Of a stretch of 64,000 nt of DNA, positions 22,301-34,567 are shown piece after piece (position 1 is the first letter of the stretch; every line of letters begins with the position of its first letter). Source of the stretch: Chondrus crispus. Its lineage: Eukaryota; Rhodophyta; Florideophyceae; Gigartinales; Gigartinaceae. The stretch lies in NCBI RefSeq assembly GCF_000350225.1, contig NW_005178533.1, positions 62,001 through 126,000 on the forward strand, written 5' to 3'. The notes beneath the pieces were generated by a model. That model was not told the DNA's origin. It saw nothing but the letters and a program-made list of their open reading frames with translations, and made no database searches. The position numbers and the translations under genes are program-made.

Positions 22301-23227
22301 TTCACGCCGCGCTGTGTAGCCGTGTACTTGCACGTGGTGTCGATGGGTCAGGGCAACAGTGGTCCATGTGGACCCATCTTCTCGCTCGTCGAGCGGGGTT
22401 TAGGTGTTGCGAACGAACTTGGCAAGTGCTCTCATGTGCGATCGATCGCAACTTCGCCGGTGGCGAGCCCCTAGCATTTGTGCGGTCGGCGGTGGGGGTT
22501 GCCAACAACGTTTCGTACAAGTGCAGGCTTTTTCCTTAATTGCAGTTAATTTTTCGACGTATGGCCGGAGTTCAGTCTGCGACTCGTGCTGATCATTTGA
22601 CAGCTTACCAGCAGCGAGCCCCAATTTCTTTTGATTAAATCACACCCCATGAGGGCGGATCATCGATCTAGGCGTCACATCACGTGCACGCGGCGGCCGC
22701 GTGTGATCGTATCCCAGGAGGTAAATTACCTCGGCCTGAGACTACAGTACATCTTCCCTTCCACGGTCTGGTCGTGCGGGCCATTTCATTCATGGGCGGG
22801 GGTCCCAGGCAAAATCGCTTGAGTCTTTCGTTTCCCTTCTCCTGACTCCGAGGGGTCTCGTTTCCGGCGACTGTCCTTACTCTCTCTCCGCGACGCTGTT
22901 CACCGCATCACTTCAAACTCGAGAGCCTCCTGATGTGGACCATCCCCAATACAATTCCAACATTTCACTCGCGGTCTTATCGCGTCCCGCATCATTCACT
23001 TCCTCTCGATCGGCCTCCCTCGCGTGCGCCTCTACGTCAGCTGTATCTTTTCCCCTCCTTCTCCCTCGACTCGAGGGTAACCCGCTCGTCAGTCCCTTTT
23101 TGCAAAGGCGTTCCCGACGGAAGACTGCCTGACTCCTCTCGCTCCGACTTTCCTTGCTTGCGGGTCCGTTCGTTTCGAACTTCTGACTCTTCCGCGTTTC
23201 CTAATCGGCTAATTCTATTGACGATGC
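19374..23227 (-). mobile_element. gypsy-2 3' region, no recognised gene
   Basis: 3.9 kb between the antisense frame and the chromodomain end. Only short open frames occur, on both strands. A T-rich hydrophobic-coding tract on the minus strand (about 22140-22210) recalls the tracts in the 3' region of gypsy-1. The first bases after the antisense frame (to about 19500) are shared with gypsy-3. Confidence 0.5.
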
Positions 23228-24800
23228 CTACCCCGCTCGCGCGTGCGCGACTTGCGGCGGCAAGAGTAATTTCTTCCTTCGGAAATACGTGACGGCCGCA
23301 CTGCGGGGCAATTGCTCAATGGGCTCCCACGTCGCGTCCTCGGGCGCATAACCGTACCATTCCACCTTGAGAATCAAATTACCATTTTGATAATCGTGGT
23401 CGACGACCCGGTCGATTACATATTCCGTGTTCTCTGTTTCCTCTCCTTTCTCTGAACTGTCTCCTTCCCCCTTCTGAAGATCTTCCAACTCGTCCTCTTC
23501 TCTGGACGTTCCGAGCTCGCGTAGGTTTGGAGGTGTCTCCGCTGTCGGCGTTTGACCAACTAAATTATCCTGGTCCCCCGTCGTAGGCGCACGGGTGTGA
23601 GGACGTTCCTCGTCCTCCGTTGCCTCTCCTTCTTCGTTTAACTCCGGCTCTCCCAGGAACTGTAGCGCTTGACGTAGGCCGGTTATCGGCGCATGGTCCA
23701 TTGGGCTTGGGGCTAATTCCACCCTGTCTCGCGATACGCGTTCCTCCTGATCGCCAATGGCAATGACTACCGTATGTTGATCCGATCTTCTGACCTGATA
23801 AGGCCCTGTAGCGACTTGTGCGAGCTTATGTTTCGGTTCGCTAGCCGTGCCCTGCTCCTTCCGGAGGAACACGTAGGACCCTGGTGGGATCTCGTATTGC
23901 GGCTTGCGAAGGCGTGCGTCGAAATTTCGCTTGTATCGGGCTTGTTCCTTTCGCAAACTTCTATCGGCGCTTCGCATTAGGCTCTCCAACCACGACTGCC
24001 ATTTCAGGTAGTATGCTCGTGACGAGCTGAAGTTCTCCAAAGTTGGTTGCGCTTGTAACGCAATGTTTCTCGGCGCCCGAGCCAACACCAGCTCGAAGGG
24101 CGCAATGTTCGTAGTTCGATGGACTTGTGTGTTGTAGGCGAACGTCACAGCGTCGCTAAATAAGTCCCAGTCCTTGGGATGCTCTCCAACGTATTTTCGC
24201 AACACGGAAGTCAGCGTGCGGTTAAATCTCTCAACTTGGCCGTTGGTTTGCGGGTGGTACGTAGTCGTGAACACATTGCGTATGCCAAGAATTCGGCAGA
24301 CATTCTGAAAGAACCGGGCCGTGAACTGTGTTCCATTGTCGGACAGCAGCTTGACCGGCGGTCCGTACACGAATACCCAATGGTGAACGAAGGCTTGTGC
24401 GATGTGCGCTGCTGATATCTTCTTCAACGGTACGGTCCGTACCAGTTTCGAGTATCTATCGCTGATCACGAGAATATACCGATTTCCTCGCTTAGTTGTA
24501 ATTAGCTCGCCGAGGATGTCGATGGCGACAAATTCCAGCGGCGCTTTGGGCGTGAACAGCTTCATTTCCTTCGTGTTTTTTCTTAACTTCACCCTTTCCC
24601 GCGCGCATGCGGCGCAATTCTTCGCGACTGCATAGCAGTCTAGGGCCATCGTAGGCCAATAAAAAATATCTTCTCAAAGTCTTGTAAAGTTTCCTGCCTC
24701 CCGGGTGGCCTTCCAATTTGCGTAGTGGCTCAACCCTAGGACGCGGTCCCTTAACGATTGTGGTATTACCACTTGTACAAACTCTGCCGCGGTACGGCAT
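23228..24800 (-). mobile_element. gypsy-2 integrase and chromodomain (fossil)
   Basis: The long open stretch 24649-23228 has CAACARERVKL (zinc segment), FVAIDILGELITTKRGNRYI, LLSDNGTQFTARFF and YHPQTNGQVERFNRT, that is, the HHCC end and DDE core. An acidic linker follows, then a C-terminal chromodomain (EYVIDRVVDHDY ... VEWYGYAPEDATWEPIEQLP). The upstream zinc-binding part (about 24800-24660) lies in an adjoining stretch. This is the best-preserved integrase of the family in the window and a good reference for the others. Confidence 0.92.
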
Positions 24801-27800
24801 AGAGTTCCTTCGAGTTCCTCGGTCTCCGTGCTGAACGTTCTCACCTTTCCGGCGTCCATTTCTTCCTTGATGCGGTTGCAGAAGGGGTCGACGGCTTGGT
24901 CGCGAATGAGCTCCTCCGGAGTGACAGCTTGGAATTGATCGAGGCGATCAGGGGCGGTCCCCCCCTCAAGAGCGAGGATGTCGTCTGCCGCGTCAATACT
25001 TTCCTCGTCCTCCACTGTACCCTCGGCCGGTTCGGCCATAAAACAAGGGATTTCGTCGTCGATTTCGTCGACGGTTTCTCCTGCGGTTCGTAACCTTGAC
25101 AAAGCGTGCGCCTGGCTGATAGCCTTTCCCTTTTTGTACTTGATTTCAAAATCGAATTCCGAGAGGCGGAGCCTCCATCGGATTAATCTCCCGCTGGGGT
25201 CGGTTACGTTCATCAACCACGTCAATGAGGCATGGTCGGTATGCACGACGAAGTGCTCGCCATATAGATATGGTCTTAAGGTCTATACGGCCCAAATTAC
25301 CGCTAGACATTCTTTTTCTGATACAGAATAGTTTCTCTCGGCTGCGGCTAACGTTCTTGAAAAGAACCCGATGGGTTTGCGTTGCGCATCCGGGTGTGTT
25401 TGAAATAGTGCAGCGCCTATTTGGTAGTCGCTTGCATCGGTATCTACCGAGTAGGGTAGGTCCTTCTTCGGCAGCGCCAACACCGGTGGTGCCAAGATGG
25501 CGTCCTTGAGCGTATGAAAAGCTTTCTTGCACGGTTCGTCGAATCCTTCCAACTGGACCGGTTGTCCTTTCTTCAGTAGTTGGTTTAGAGGCCGCGCGAT
25601 TTTCGCATAATGCGGAACGAACCTGCGGTAGACATTGCAGAGTCCCAGGAAGCTCCTGAGCTGTGTCTGTGTTCGCGGGTACCGCACTTGTTCCAACGCG
25701 GCGGTTCGCGCGACATCGACTTCTAGCGTACCTGGGCGGACGACGTGGCCCAGGTACTTGATCTTTTCCACGAAAAATTCGCACTTGCGAAGCTTGAGCT
25801 TGACACCTGCCTTTTCCAATACGGAAAGTATTTCATCCACGTGCACGATGTGCTCCTCCCACGACTTGCTAAAAATGATTATGTCGTCTAGATACACCAA
25901 ACAGCATTTCCAACGGAACGGAGAGCAGGATATCCATTGCTCTCTGAAACGTCGCTGGCGCGTTAGTTAGCCCGAAGGGCATTCTTGAGAAGCGATACAG
26001 TCCTGAGTGACACGAAAATGCGGTCTTGTCGCGGTCGCCCTCAGGGATAGGCATCTGCCAATATCCCGAAATCGCGTCCAACGCGGAGAAAACCTTGGTG
26101 TCACCAAGCGAGTCCAGGCACTCATCCATGCGCGGTAAGGGGTACGTGTCCTTCACCGTTACTGCGTTCAGCCTGCGGTAGTCTACGCAAAAACGCATTG
26201 ACCCATCCGGCTTTGGCACCAGCAACACGGGCGACGCCCATTCTGACTGCGCTGGTTCTATCACTCCTGCCTCCAACATCTTCTGCACCTCTGCATCTTC
26301 TACTTCGCGGGCTCTAGGTCCGGCCCGATACGGGGCTTGTGCGATGGGGCGAGTCTCGGGTATCAACTCGATCCGATGGACGGTGGTATTAATTTCGCCA
26401 AGCGTCCCATCCCACATCCTTGAATACTTCTTCAACATCCGACGGAACCGCTCGCGCAGCCGTTCCGGCACGTGGCTCAGGTCGAGGTCCTCCACGTCCG
26501 GCGGTGGCGGCTCAATCCTGCGTTGCGGCTTCGTAGATGCCGACGCGGAGAGCTCTGCCGACCGTTCTTCTGGCTGGTCCTCGCGCGCTTGATCCGACGG
26601 TTCGCCTCTTGTCTCGCCCGTAGGCGTCTTGGGGGAATTAGGAAAATTCTCCTTCTTCCTTTCTTGAATTCCGAGAACTTCACCAATGGTGGTTTTGCTC
26701 TCGAGCGCGGCTCTCGGGTGCGGTAATAATTCTGCCACCACTTGGCCTTTTTGCACCCTGACAGGGTACGTCCTAAAATTCGCAACGAGTAAACGAAATG
26801 GCCTGTCAGGCTCAACCTGAACGACACCATTCGTGCACGTCAACCCGTGCCTTTCGTACAACGACGAGTACGGCTGAACCACCACCAAGCCCGCCCTCTT
26901 CGAGGTGCATTCCACGACGCGTTGCGTCCCTGGCTCGATAGTTGTGGCTCTTGCCACTTTTACCTTAGGGGAAATTCGCTCCCCCTTTCCATCATTCTCG
27001 TCCTCTCCCGCGACGAGATTCTTCTTCCCTTTTCTCGTCGAGAACCGCCTAACTATCGGAACCTCCGAGAAATCCGCCAACTCAACCGTTTTCTTCCTTG
27101 GATAAATTGCTTCCACAAACCGGTCACAGTAGTCCGCGCCTAGAATTAGCGGGACGGTTAGTTTTTCGCATACAATAAACTCGGCTGCGGCCACAAATTT
27201 TCCAAGCCTCACAGGCATTTTAATTGTGCCGAGAGTCCGGAGTGGCCTATTGTTCGCGTCGTCGATATCTTGGGTCGGTCCGTAGGACACTAGAGATTCC
27301 ATTCCAGCTGGGAGTTCCGATTTTCGCACAAGGTTTGTTCCCGCGCCGGTGTCTAAAACAGACAACACCCGGCTCATCAATCCAATTGTGGGTCCGATGT
27401 CCGCGTAAACTTTGTAGTTTTTTCGCGCAAGGACCAAAATCTTCTCGGGACACTCCCTTCGCTTAACCCTGTACCAGGGTCTTCGAACTTCTTCCAGCGG
27501 ATTATCTCGGGCTCGGCTCAAAATTTTCTTGACTTGAGCTGGCCCTTTGGGCTTATCCACCAATCCAACAACCTCCTCCTCGAGGCCTGATTTCTCCTTT
27601 AGAGACGGGGAACGGGGCTGAGCCCCGGGCACAGTACGTCGACCCTGTGCCTCTCGCGACTCATGCGAGATTCCCCTCTCTAGTTTTCCTGCCGTTGCGG
27701 GATCCTTCTCACATCCGACGGCGCGGGCCCCGCGGTGGGCCCTCTGAAGGGTTGGTTCGACCTCGGCGTTGAAGCACTCGGCGTGCTCGCCGTCTGCGAA

Positions 27801-27809
27801 TCGAACCAA
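24674..27809 (-). mobile_element. gypsy-2 protease, reverse transcriptase, RNase H (fossil)
   Basis: Open stretches 27809-25869, 25900-25283 and 25246-24674. The first contains the protease motif LSVLDTGAG and most of the reverse transcriptase (VLLVPKPDGSMRFCVDYRRL, SALDAISGYWQMPIPEGDRD, FGLTNAPATFQ). The second has MVYLDDIIIFS at its start and the RNase H beginning (YSVDTDASDYQIGAALFQ). The third has the RNase H end (MHTDHASL, KAISQAHALSRL). It overlaps gag by about 130 bases in the -1 frame. About two breaks. Confidence 0.9.
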
Positions 27810-29986
27810 TTCTTGACCTTCAGGTAACTCGTCGATGGTATCCCTAACCTCTCCATCGGAGACAACGCCTCATAATTTTCCAAAACTCGGTGCATTTCCC
27901 GGAGGGAAAGAATGCACGTTAGCGCGGCGTGCCCCTTTTCATAGCAATGATAGCACACCAGACCGTGCGTCTTGACGGGATACGGCGTCCTAGGTCCTCC
28001 ACGGGCCGGCGGCCTTCCTTGGCGTTGCGGCCTTCCCATCCAGCCCGGCCTCCGAAACGTCGTACCCTTGTCTTCCATCGGAATGCGCGGCGCCGGCGTG
28101 TGGCCGCGCCCCCGAAACATCATCACGGGATCCGTGGGCTCTGAAAACGACTCCGTCGTGTATGCAGGCGTCGGTAGAGTTGACGACCCGCTGTCCCCGT
28201 AGTCCTCGTGTCCGTAGCCCTCCGATGGCTCAATGAACTCGCCTTCGGCTACTAACGCTCCTTCGTAGTGATTTTCGCTACTTCCATGCGCACCGCGCTC
28301 ATCTGACGCGGACATGGACTCGGCTAAATGGACTGCGGCGTGACTTTTGCGACCGGGATAAGAAGCCCTCGGCTTCTTCCCCGGCCTGAACGTCGACGGC
28401 GTCTGAATCGTGACCTTCTTGGTCTTCTTGTCCTTAGCGCGGCTCGCCGAGCCATGCGCCTTCGCGTAATTCACTAGTCTCAAAAATGAAACGTCCCGAT
28501 TGTCTTGCCGGTATTGAGATACCATCGGCTTGATACTCGAATCGAGTCCTTCAATAAACATCGTCATCTGTTCTTCCATCGAATATACGTTTCCACATCG
28601 GTTGCTTGCGTCCGTCAGACGGATATAAAATTCCATCTCGTCTTCAGACGGTCTTTGCTGAACTTCTCGCAATGCGAGCACGGCTTGACGGATCGCCTCG
28701 TCGGTTGCGAAACTCCTCAACAACCACTGTACGGCCTCTGGCCAAACGGATATCTTTCCGTGATGGGCCCCGGCCGTCTGAGACACCGAAGTGTACTGTC
28801 TCAAGGCGATGCCGCTTAAAAATTCAGGCAACAAGCGGATCGCTTGCCCCTCGTTCACTTCTTGAGTATCAAACTCTTGAACTAACTTTGCCAAAAAATC
28901 CAACACAAGGACCCCGTCCTCTCCTGTGAACCTGTTGTCCTTCTTCACCTTAGGCGGAATATCTCTCCTAATTTTTCGCACGGCGGTCCGCCGGGAACTT
29001 GACAAAGATGTCTGCGGGTTCCGCAAGCGGTACGTCCGGTACGAAAGTAACTTCTTGAAGAGGTAGTTGGTCGGATTCAGCTCCTCCAACTCCTCCCATC
29101 GCGGCCCGCGCCGCGTTGCGACATCTTCGGGCTCCGCGTCCTTGTCTCTCCGCGAGGCGGACGAAGTGACTCCGCCTCGTCTGGAGGAAATTTTCTTGCT
29201 TGACGAAATTCCGTTTCCGTCCTCTGAACGGCGTTCGGAATCGCCTGAATGGTTCGACGAACCGCCGCTACCATCTTCGGAGGGACCCAGCGACTCCGAC
29301 TGTGAGTCGCGGTTCTCCGGATCGTCACTACAGTGACCCTTGCTTGCACGTCGCTTGTCCTTCTTCGAGGGCTTCGACTTAGAACTCCGCTGCCGAGCGG
29401 GCTTGTCCTTCTTCGACCGACGGTCGCCCTCTCTACCCGAAGGGAGCGGCTCGTCGTCCGATCCTTGCGGAGCTTGATCCGCGGCCTGCTCGAGGTCCTT
29501 GAGACGTTGCGCGGCGCGATCGAATCGGTCATCGATGCTTGTCCTAAATTTTCCTAAGGACTCCAAGGCTTGATTCGTGTCGCGCCTCGCGTCCTTGACC
29601 GAAATTTTCAACGAGGCTAGGACCTCCGGCTCCAGACCGTCGGTCGCCTCACCTCGCTCCTTCTCGGCGAGATCCACTCGAGCCGACAGCTCTCCCAAAA
29701 CGGTGTGGAACTCGGATGCTTGCAACTCTAGTTGCTTCCGGACGAGGGCTAATTCAGCCTCGAGATTTTTCTTCGCTTCTTCGCGAATTTCGCTGCTCAT
29801 CTTCTCCAACTTCTCGTCGAGGTCAGTCTTGTCGGCAGCTATCCCCGTGGGGGATTCTTGATCTCCGGGGTCCGTGGCCGTATTGGCCTGGCTCCGGGTG
29901 CGAGGACCCCTCGGGATCCTCGACGCTCGTGCCGATCCGGCTCTGCTCGCCCCGGGACCGACGTCCCCGGGTGCGCTTGTTGACAT
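27680..29986 (-). mobile_element. gypsy-2 gag, open over its full length (768 residues)
   Basis: Begins MSTSAPGDVGPGASRAGSAR. A coiled-coil-like region lies at about residues 60-170 and a Lys/Ser/Asp-rich linker at about 170-300. The capsid-type domain is at about 330-500 (FTGEDGVLVLDFLAKL ... SVWPEAVQWLLRSFATDEAI). A CCHC zinc knuckle (CYHCYEKGHAALTC) is near residue 680. The frame stops at TAG directly after GGAAAAC (27683-27689), the counterpart of the GGGAAAC site in gypsy-1. It is the most complete gag copy in the window. Confidence 0.9.
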
Positions 29987-30000
29987 CGCTCGTACGAGCG
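29987..30000 (-). promoter_or_regulatory. palindrome touching the gag start codon
   Basis: CGCTCGTACGAGCG, a perfect 14-base palindrome immediately before the gag ATG. The same palindrome is in gypsy-5 (58452-58465). Gypsy-1 has a different sequence that forms a similar stem. Confidence 0.6.
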
Positions 30001-30169
30001 GACCTACGCAGCAAAAAAGTTACAGACAAAAGAAAATAAAAAAAGAGTCCGTTACCCAGACCACTTTTGTAGTGTGTCTCCAGACCTGGACTTTCGTAGG
30101 AAAAAGTCTTGATCAGGTCTCCTGTACACCAAAAATTCTAGGTCGGGTCTCCTGAACAGTAAACAAAAA

Positions 30170-30187
30170 TTCTAGGTCGGGAGACCA
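30170..30187 (-). promoter_or_regulatory. gypsy-2 primer-binding site, tRNA-Tyr-like
   Basis: Reverse complement of TGGTCTCCCGACCTAGAA, four bases from the 5' LTR. The distal core is repeated at 30136-30147. Confidence 0.65.
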
Positions 30188-30191
30188 CTTT

Positions 30192-31213
30192 TGTAGTGCA
30201 ATGCGCCTGTCGGGCAGAGACCGCGGTCCGATGGTCCAGCAAAAACAACAACAGCAACAAAAAGAAGAACTGCCGATGGCACAGCGCTACGGAGTGTCCG
30301 ACTCTCCCTTCTCCGTTTAAACGAGCTTGCGACTCGTAGTAGCTCGGATCCCTGATGGGGGGGGGGGCACAGAGAAATAGCCCGACCCGGGATCGGTGTG
30401 TAGAGACTTGCGAAGAGATCTGCTCGACGAGTGTGGGGTGGGGCGCGTACGTAGGTACCCCGGTTCCACTGGGTTGTAAGGCCAATGCTCGTTGAGCTTC
30501 TTCGACACCTTGTAACGCGACAAGGCCTTCGACGGGGGCGTCGCAACGCAGCCCGACGGGATGAAATGAAAGTAGCAGCGCTACGTCAACCGTGCCGCTC
30601 GATGGCTCGAAACACCTACACCGGTTCGGTCGCAACCGACCCCGATGGTACCAACACTGGCTCGTACTACGACGGAGCCCTTCGAGGGAGACGTCGTTGC
30701 AACGGTCTCCGTCGGAAAATGGGTCACAGTAGCAGCGCTACGTCAACTGTGTCGCCCGATGGCTCGAAACACCTACACCGGTTCGGTCGCAACCGAGGCC
30801 GATGGCACCAACACAAGATAAGGGAAAAATAGGTAGAATTAGAGATAGAAAAGAATAGGGAAATAAAGGAAAAGGAAAGGGAACCCCGAGCGATAGAGGA
30901 TGCCGTAGGCTTAGGTAAAAGGGAGCGTCTTGATAGAGACGGACTTCGACCAAGGCGACATTCAACTCCGGCAACTCGGGTTGGTTTATTGACCTGTTCG
31001 GTCAAAGGGCTAAGTTATATAGAGCCCCGCCGGGGCGAGTACAGTAGCTCCCGGCTCTAGATTCTAGATCTAATTAGTAAATAAAATTAAATAATTAAAA
31101 TAATCGTGCGCTTCGTCGCACACGCGTGTCCCCGAACCCCGGACTACAGTATCCAGTTTTTTTCCTTTTTCACTTCCTTCCTCCCCCCTACCCGAGACGG
31201 GTATTGCACTACA
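30192..31213 (-). repeat. gypsy-2 5' LTR (1022 bp)
   Basis: Near-identical partner of 16543-17563 with the same 11-bp inverted ends, flanked on the outside by CACAT (31214-31218). Confidence 0.92.
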
Positions 31214-32126
31214 CACATTTCCCAACAGCAAACAATCAAAACCCTCCTCAAAAACATAACATGGCAGACTGCAATCCCTAGAGCACACTGGCACCGCAGA
31301 AACCCAACAAAAAAATAGAAGAGCAGACCGAACCCCTTTCCCCTACACTTGCAAACCATTGCCGCTCCATCCTCGTAGAACTCCGGTACGTCGTCCACAG
31401 TGCGAGATACGACGCGTACCACAACACAAACCGCCTCACACGCCACGGCCAACAGCCCAACCAAGCAAATTGGCACGCGCTCAAGTGGCTCATCAGATAC
31501 GTCAGAGGCACAAAAGGCAAAGCAATATCGCACCACGCACGATCGCCCGCAAGCTTGAGAACTTACAGCAATGCGGACTAGGCCAACAACAAAAGCCGCA
31601 AATCGCTCACTGGTATCATCCACACCGTCGGTCGCGCACCGCTAGCCCGGACGTCAGCACCCCATGACTTCGTAGCGCTCTCGACGTGCGAGGTCGAATA
31701 CATTGCGGCCTCACTCGCTGCAAAAAGACCATATGGCTGCGAGGACTGCTTAACGACATGCACCACACACAGAAGCATCCAACGACCATCTTCATTGACA
31801 ACTCGTCAATCCAAGTCGCCGAAAACTCAGTCCCCATGCGCAGACGCAAACTCATAGATGTGAGAGACATAACCACTTACAGCGCCACATCCAACGAGCA
31901 AACATCGTCGCAGAGCACATCCCGACCGCTCACAACCAGGCAGACCTCTTTACCAAAGCACTCGGACCGATCCGATTCAAAGAACCAGGCCGAATCATCC
32001 AACCCGACGACCCACGAAGCCCAGATCGGCGAGCGCACCCCAGCTCCACTTTCACTCGCACCCCTCAGCGTCCCCCAGGACTGACGGACTGCAACTCTCC
32101 TCATCAGAAGCTGACGGGTGCACGCG
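31214..32126 (+). mobile_element. copia RNase H segment (fossil)
   Basis: The copia element resumes after gypsy-2. RNase H landmarks are LKWLIRYVRGTKGKA (about 31483), FVALSTCEVEYIAASLAAK (about 31671), IFIDNSSIQVAENSV (about 31789) and the usual tail ADLFTKALGPIRF (about 31941). It is interrupted several times. The 3' LTR follows at 32127. Confidence 0.8.
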
Positions 32127-32238
32127 TCACGGACCACAAGGACAGACTGTCCGCATTACAGTCTGTCACTCGCAATACATAAACCCACGAGACGGCGACG
32201 ACGAGTAAAGACGACCCCATGAGGATTACGATTCATCA
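32127..32238 (+). repeat. copia 3' LTR (112 bp)
   Basis: Full-length partner of 602-713, followed by the target duplication CCCTC (32239-32243). Confidence 0.85.
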
Positions 32239-32243
32239 CCCTC

Positions 32244-32718
32244 CCTACCTCCTCGCACGCCCTTCACACTTAATGACAAATTGAGGCAGGGCGCCTGCTC
32301 AGCATAGGATACACACGACTCATACTAAAGGCCTTTATCGATGTTTTCGGATGCTTGTCACGTCTTTAAATGATTGTGTATTGTGCTTTGTGTATTGTGC
32401 TTTCTGTATAGTGCCAGTCATGCAACAGTGCCATATGTCGAGGTCTGTCATGGGGTAGCACTATCAGCCCCCCTTTAATCTGAGTCAATCTTTTTAATTT
32501 AATGAAGAACACCTTCTAGTTGGCCTTGCGCTCCACCTTTTTCCAGCAGGTCAACCAATATGTTTCTTATCTTATGTCAAAACGGCGCTTATCAACCTCA
32601 AAACAGATTGCCCATGCCGTCCTCGACAGCTATTGGCTGAGTAACTGATCAAGGCTCTCTACCTGCCCTATGTGTGAATTGCAGTTTATCATACAATCAT
32701 TAATTTTACTTCAAAGTT
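32244..32718. other. AT-rich sequence, no gene seen
   Basis: Right flank of the copia insertion site. Short direct repeats (TTGTGTATTGTGCTTTG, about 32366-32400) and nothing else I can name. Confidence 0.4.
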
Positions 32719-34567
32719 CTAGGACACTCTCGGTGTACACAGTGCACTCGGACGTGCGGCCCACCTCCGAAATCCGCGGGATTGTGCATTCGTAGTCTCT
32801 CTCATCCCACCGTTTCGAAGCCAAACGGTATGGTTGATTTGTGCTCGGTGAGTATCCTCTCTCATACGAACCCGATCTGTAGCCTCTTCTTCGCGGGCTG
32901 CTCGCCGAGAGACAGCTTTGGCCTGGCGGGCAGTCCTCTGCTCCTGCTCTGCTGCTCTAGTTGCCTTCCGTACTCGTAAAGTTTCCAATACACCGCCAGT
33001 GGTTAATAAAGCCCCAGGCCTTGTATTTGAAGTCCCGTTTTCTAGAACTGGCCCATCACTTCTCAATAAATTTTGAGACGACAAAAAACTCTCCGATGAT
33101 TCTTTAAAGGCTTCGACGCTTCCTCCCTCGGCCCACACGCTCCACAGTTGGTGATGTCCCCACGGCGAATACCTTCAGGAATAGCCCTCTTTCGTAAAGC
33201 GCAGCACACACCACAACCCTTAAACGCATTGACAATATTTGTGTGTGTAACGGACTTACGATATGCAGAGTGCAGTAATTCACATAATGTGTATATGTCG
33301 TTCTGAATTTCAGCAGTAGCAATCAATGACCTGTCATTCAGGTCATTACGTAGATAGGTCTTGAACGGGGAAAAACTGAGTAGTCCAGTGCTGGGTCCGG
33401 TGTCTGGGTCCGGTGGCTTGCGTGAGCAGGAAGGGCCACTACTCGGATTCTGTTCTCTCGAAAAAGCGAAAGGGCTTTGTATGAGTTATGGACCCATATC
33501 CGTCCATCGTCAAAAATACATTCCTGTGTCTTTTGAATGACACTTTTGTCTCAGAGACAAAATTCTCGCAAACCCGCAACAAGATCTGGGAGTCCATTCT
33601 CACGAGATCCCTGTACGGAACAAGGGCATTTTCTGGGAGATAACATGCGGACGTCTCCCGAGTCCCGTCGGGTCGGACTGAGTACTTGGCTCGCTTTCCG
33701 GATCAAATTTCTATCGGTGTCCAGCTGCGTCCGTCAGCGGAAACAACGGGCATATTCTTTACATGGGAAGCACTTCCCGACCACTTTATCTCAATGGAAT
33801 TATTCTGCCCCTGCTTTCCGTCGCAGCCTTCCCTCTCGCTCTGAAAACTGTTCTTGAAGAGAAGCTTGACTCGTGCAAATTGAAAAATTGAGACCCGTTT
33901 GTTACTTGAAATTCCCGATACACTTGCTCAAGACGAGCGAAGTGTTCCGCTAGATTTGACCGCGGCATGGCGACAGCGCGGTCGCTCTTTAAATTGCAAC
34001 GTCTTTTCATGGACAACTCTGGATGTCATCGTAAAAAGCATTGAAGAAACCTGTCACCTGGGCGAAGATTGCGAAAAGGAATCGTCTCCTTGCGTGCCCG
34101 TGCAAGTCGCTCAACAAAGTGCTGAACCAAATCTTTAAGACTTTCGCAAGACAATGGCGTTCCGTTTCGCGCGAAATCCAGCGCGGAGTCGAGGATGATT
34201 TTTCCTCACGGGCTTAGAGAGCTGGGGGTCGGCCTCCAGAGGATGGTTCATCATTGGGATTGTGGAATCGCTGGAAAGAAGAATAGGCATTGCGATGCAA
34301 GCGAGCAGAGGCACGAATGCCTTTTTCGATGGTCACAGCGGTCTGTGCAGACTTGAGACATGTGCATTTGGTAGTCTTGGGGAGGTGGGCAAAGAGCGGG
34401 CCGTGGTGCACCATGTTGGCAGGTTGTGTTGAGGGTATTGAGAATGGTGAGGCCACGATAGGGACTTGAGAGGTGCTCTGATGGACCAAATGTGGGGGTG
34501 GTGGTCTGAGGTGTGAGCTGAGATACAATAATGGGCGGCCAAATGGAACGTGATGCTCCGATTTCAC
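32719..34567 (-). pseudogene. pogo-like DDE_1 transposase remnant
   Basis: DNA transposon transposase of the pogo/Fot1 type with a CENP-B-like DNA-binding half. On the minus strand: an N-terminal stretch ending SSGGRPPAL (34567-34214, stop directly after). The helix-turn-helix part is LKDLVQHFVERLARARK ... TIPFRNLRPGDRFL (about 34139-34040), with a stop soon after. LAEHFARLEQVYREFQVTNG and the HESSFS segment (34016-33786) come before the catalytic region. The catalytic blocks NVFLTMDGYGS (about 33520) and VVALPAHASHRTQ (about 33440) follow. The C-terminal TNIVNAFKGCGVCCALRKRA segment is at 33326-33063. 33138-32719 adds an Arg/Ala-rich coiled tail (RTARQAKAVSRRAAREEE) in another frame. At least four frame changes or stops separate these blocks, so it is dead. 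Terminal inverted repeats were not found. Confidence 0.7.

Larger units (their letters stand above)
16543..31213 (-). mobile_element. gypsy-2: chromodomain Ty3/gypsy element, 14.7 kb, with an antisense reading frame
   Basis: A second gypsy element of the same family as gypsy-1, inserted in the copia element in opposite orientation. It has a perfect 5-bp duplication CACAT (16538-16542 and 31214-31218). Along the minus strand the parts are 5' LTR, tRNA-Tyr-like primer site, leader, gag, protease-RT-RNase H, integrase-chromodomain, a 5.7-kb 3' region, polypurine tract and 3' LTR. The 3' region carries a long frame on the opposite (+) strand next to the 3' LTR. The element is nearly whole, with about three or four breaks. 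The LTRs (1021 and 1022 bp) are about 98-99% identical by eye, so it is the youngest nested element. Confidence 0.92.
602..32238 (+). mobile_element. Ty1/copia LTR retrotransposon, old, hosting two gypsy insertions
   Basis: The 112-bp LTRs at 602-713 and 32127-32238 are flanked by an exact 5-bp duplication CCCTC (597-601 and 32239-32243). Without its two insertions the element is only about 3.4 kb. Parts seen in order are gag, a degenerate zinc-knuckle and protease-side region (943-2330), reverse transcriptase (15842-16542) and RNase H (about 31219-32090). I recognise no integrase segment, which makes it shorter than a usual copia of about 5 kb. It is clearly broken, with at least five interruptions besides the nested insertions. 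The LTRs differ at 12 of 112 positions by eye, so it is the oldest of the three nested elements. Confidence 0.85.
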
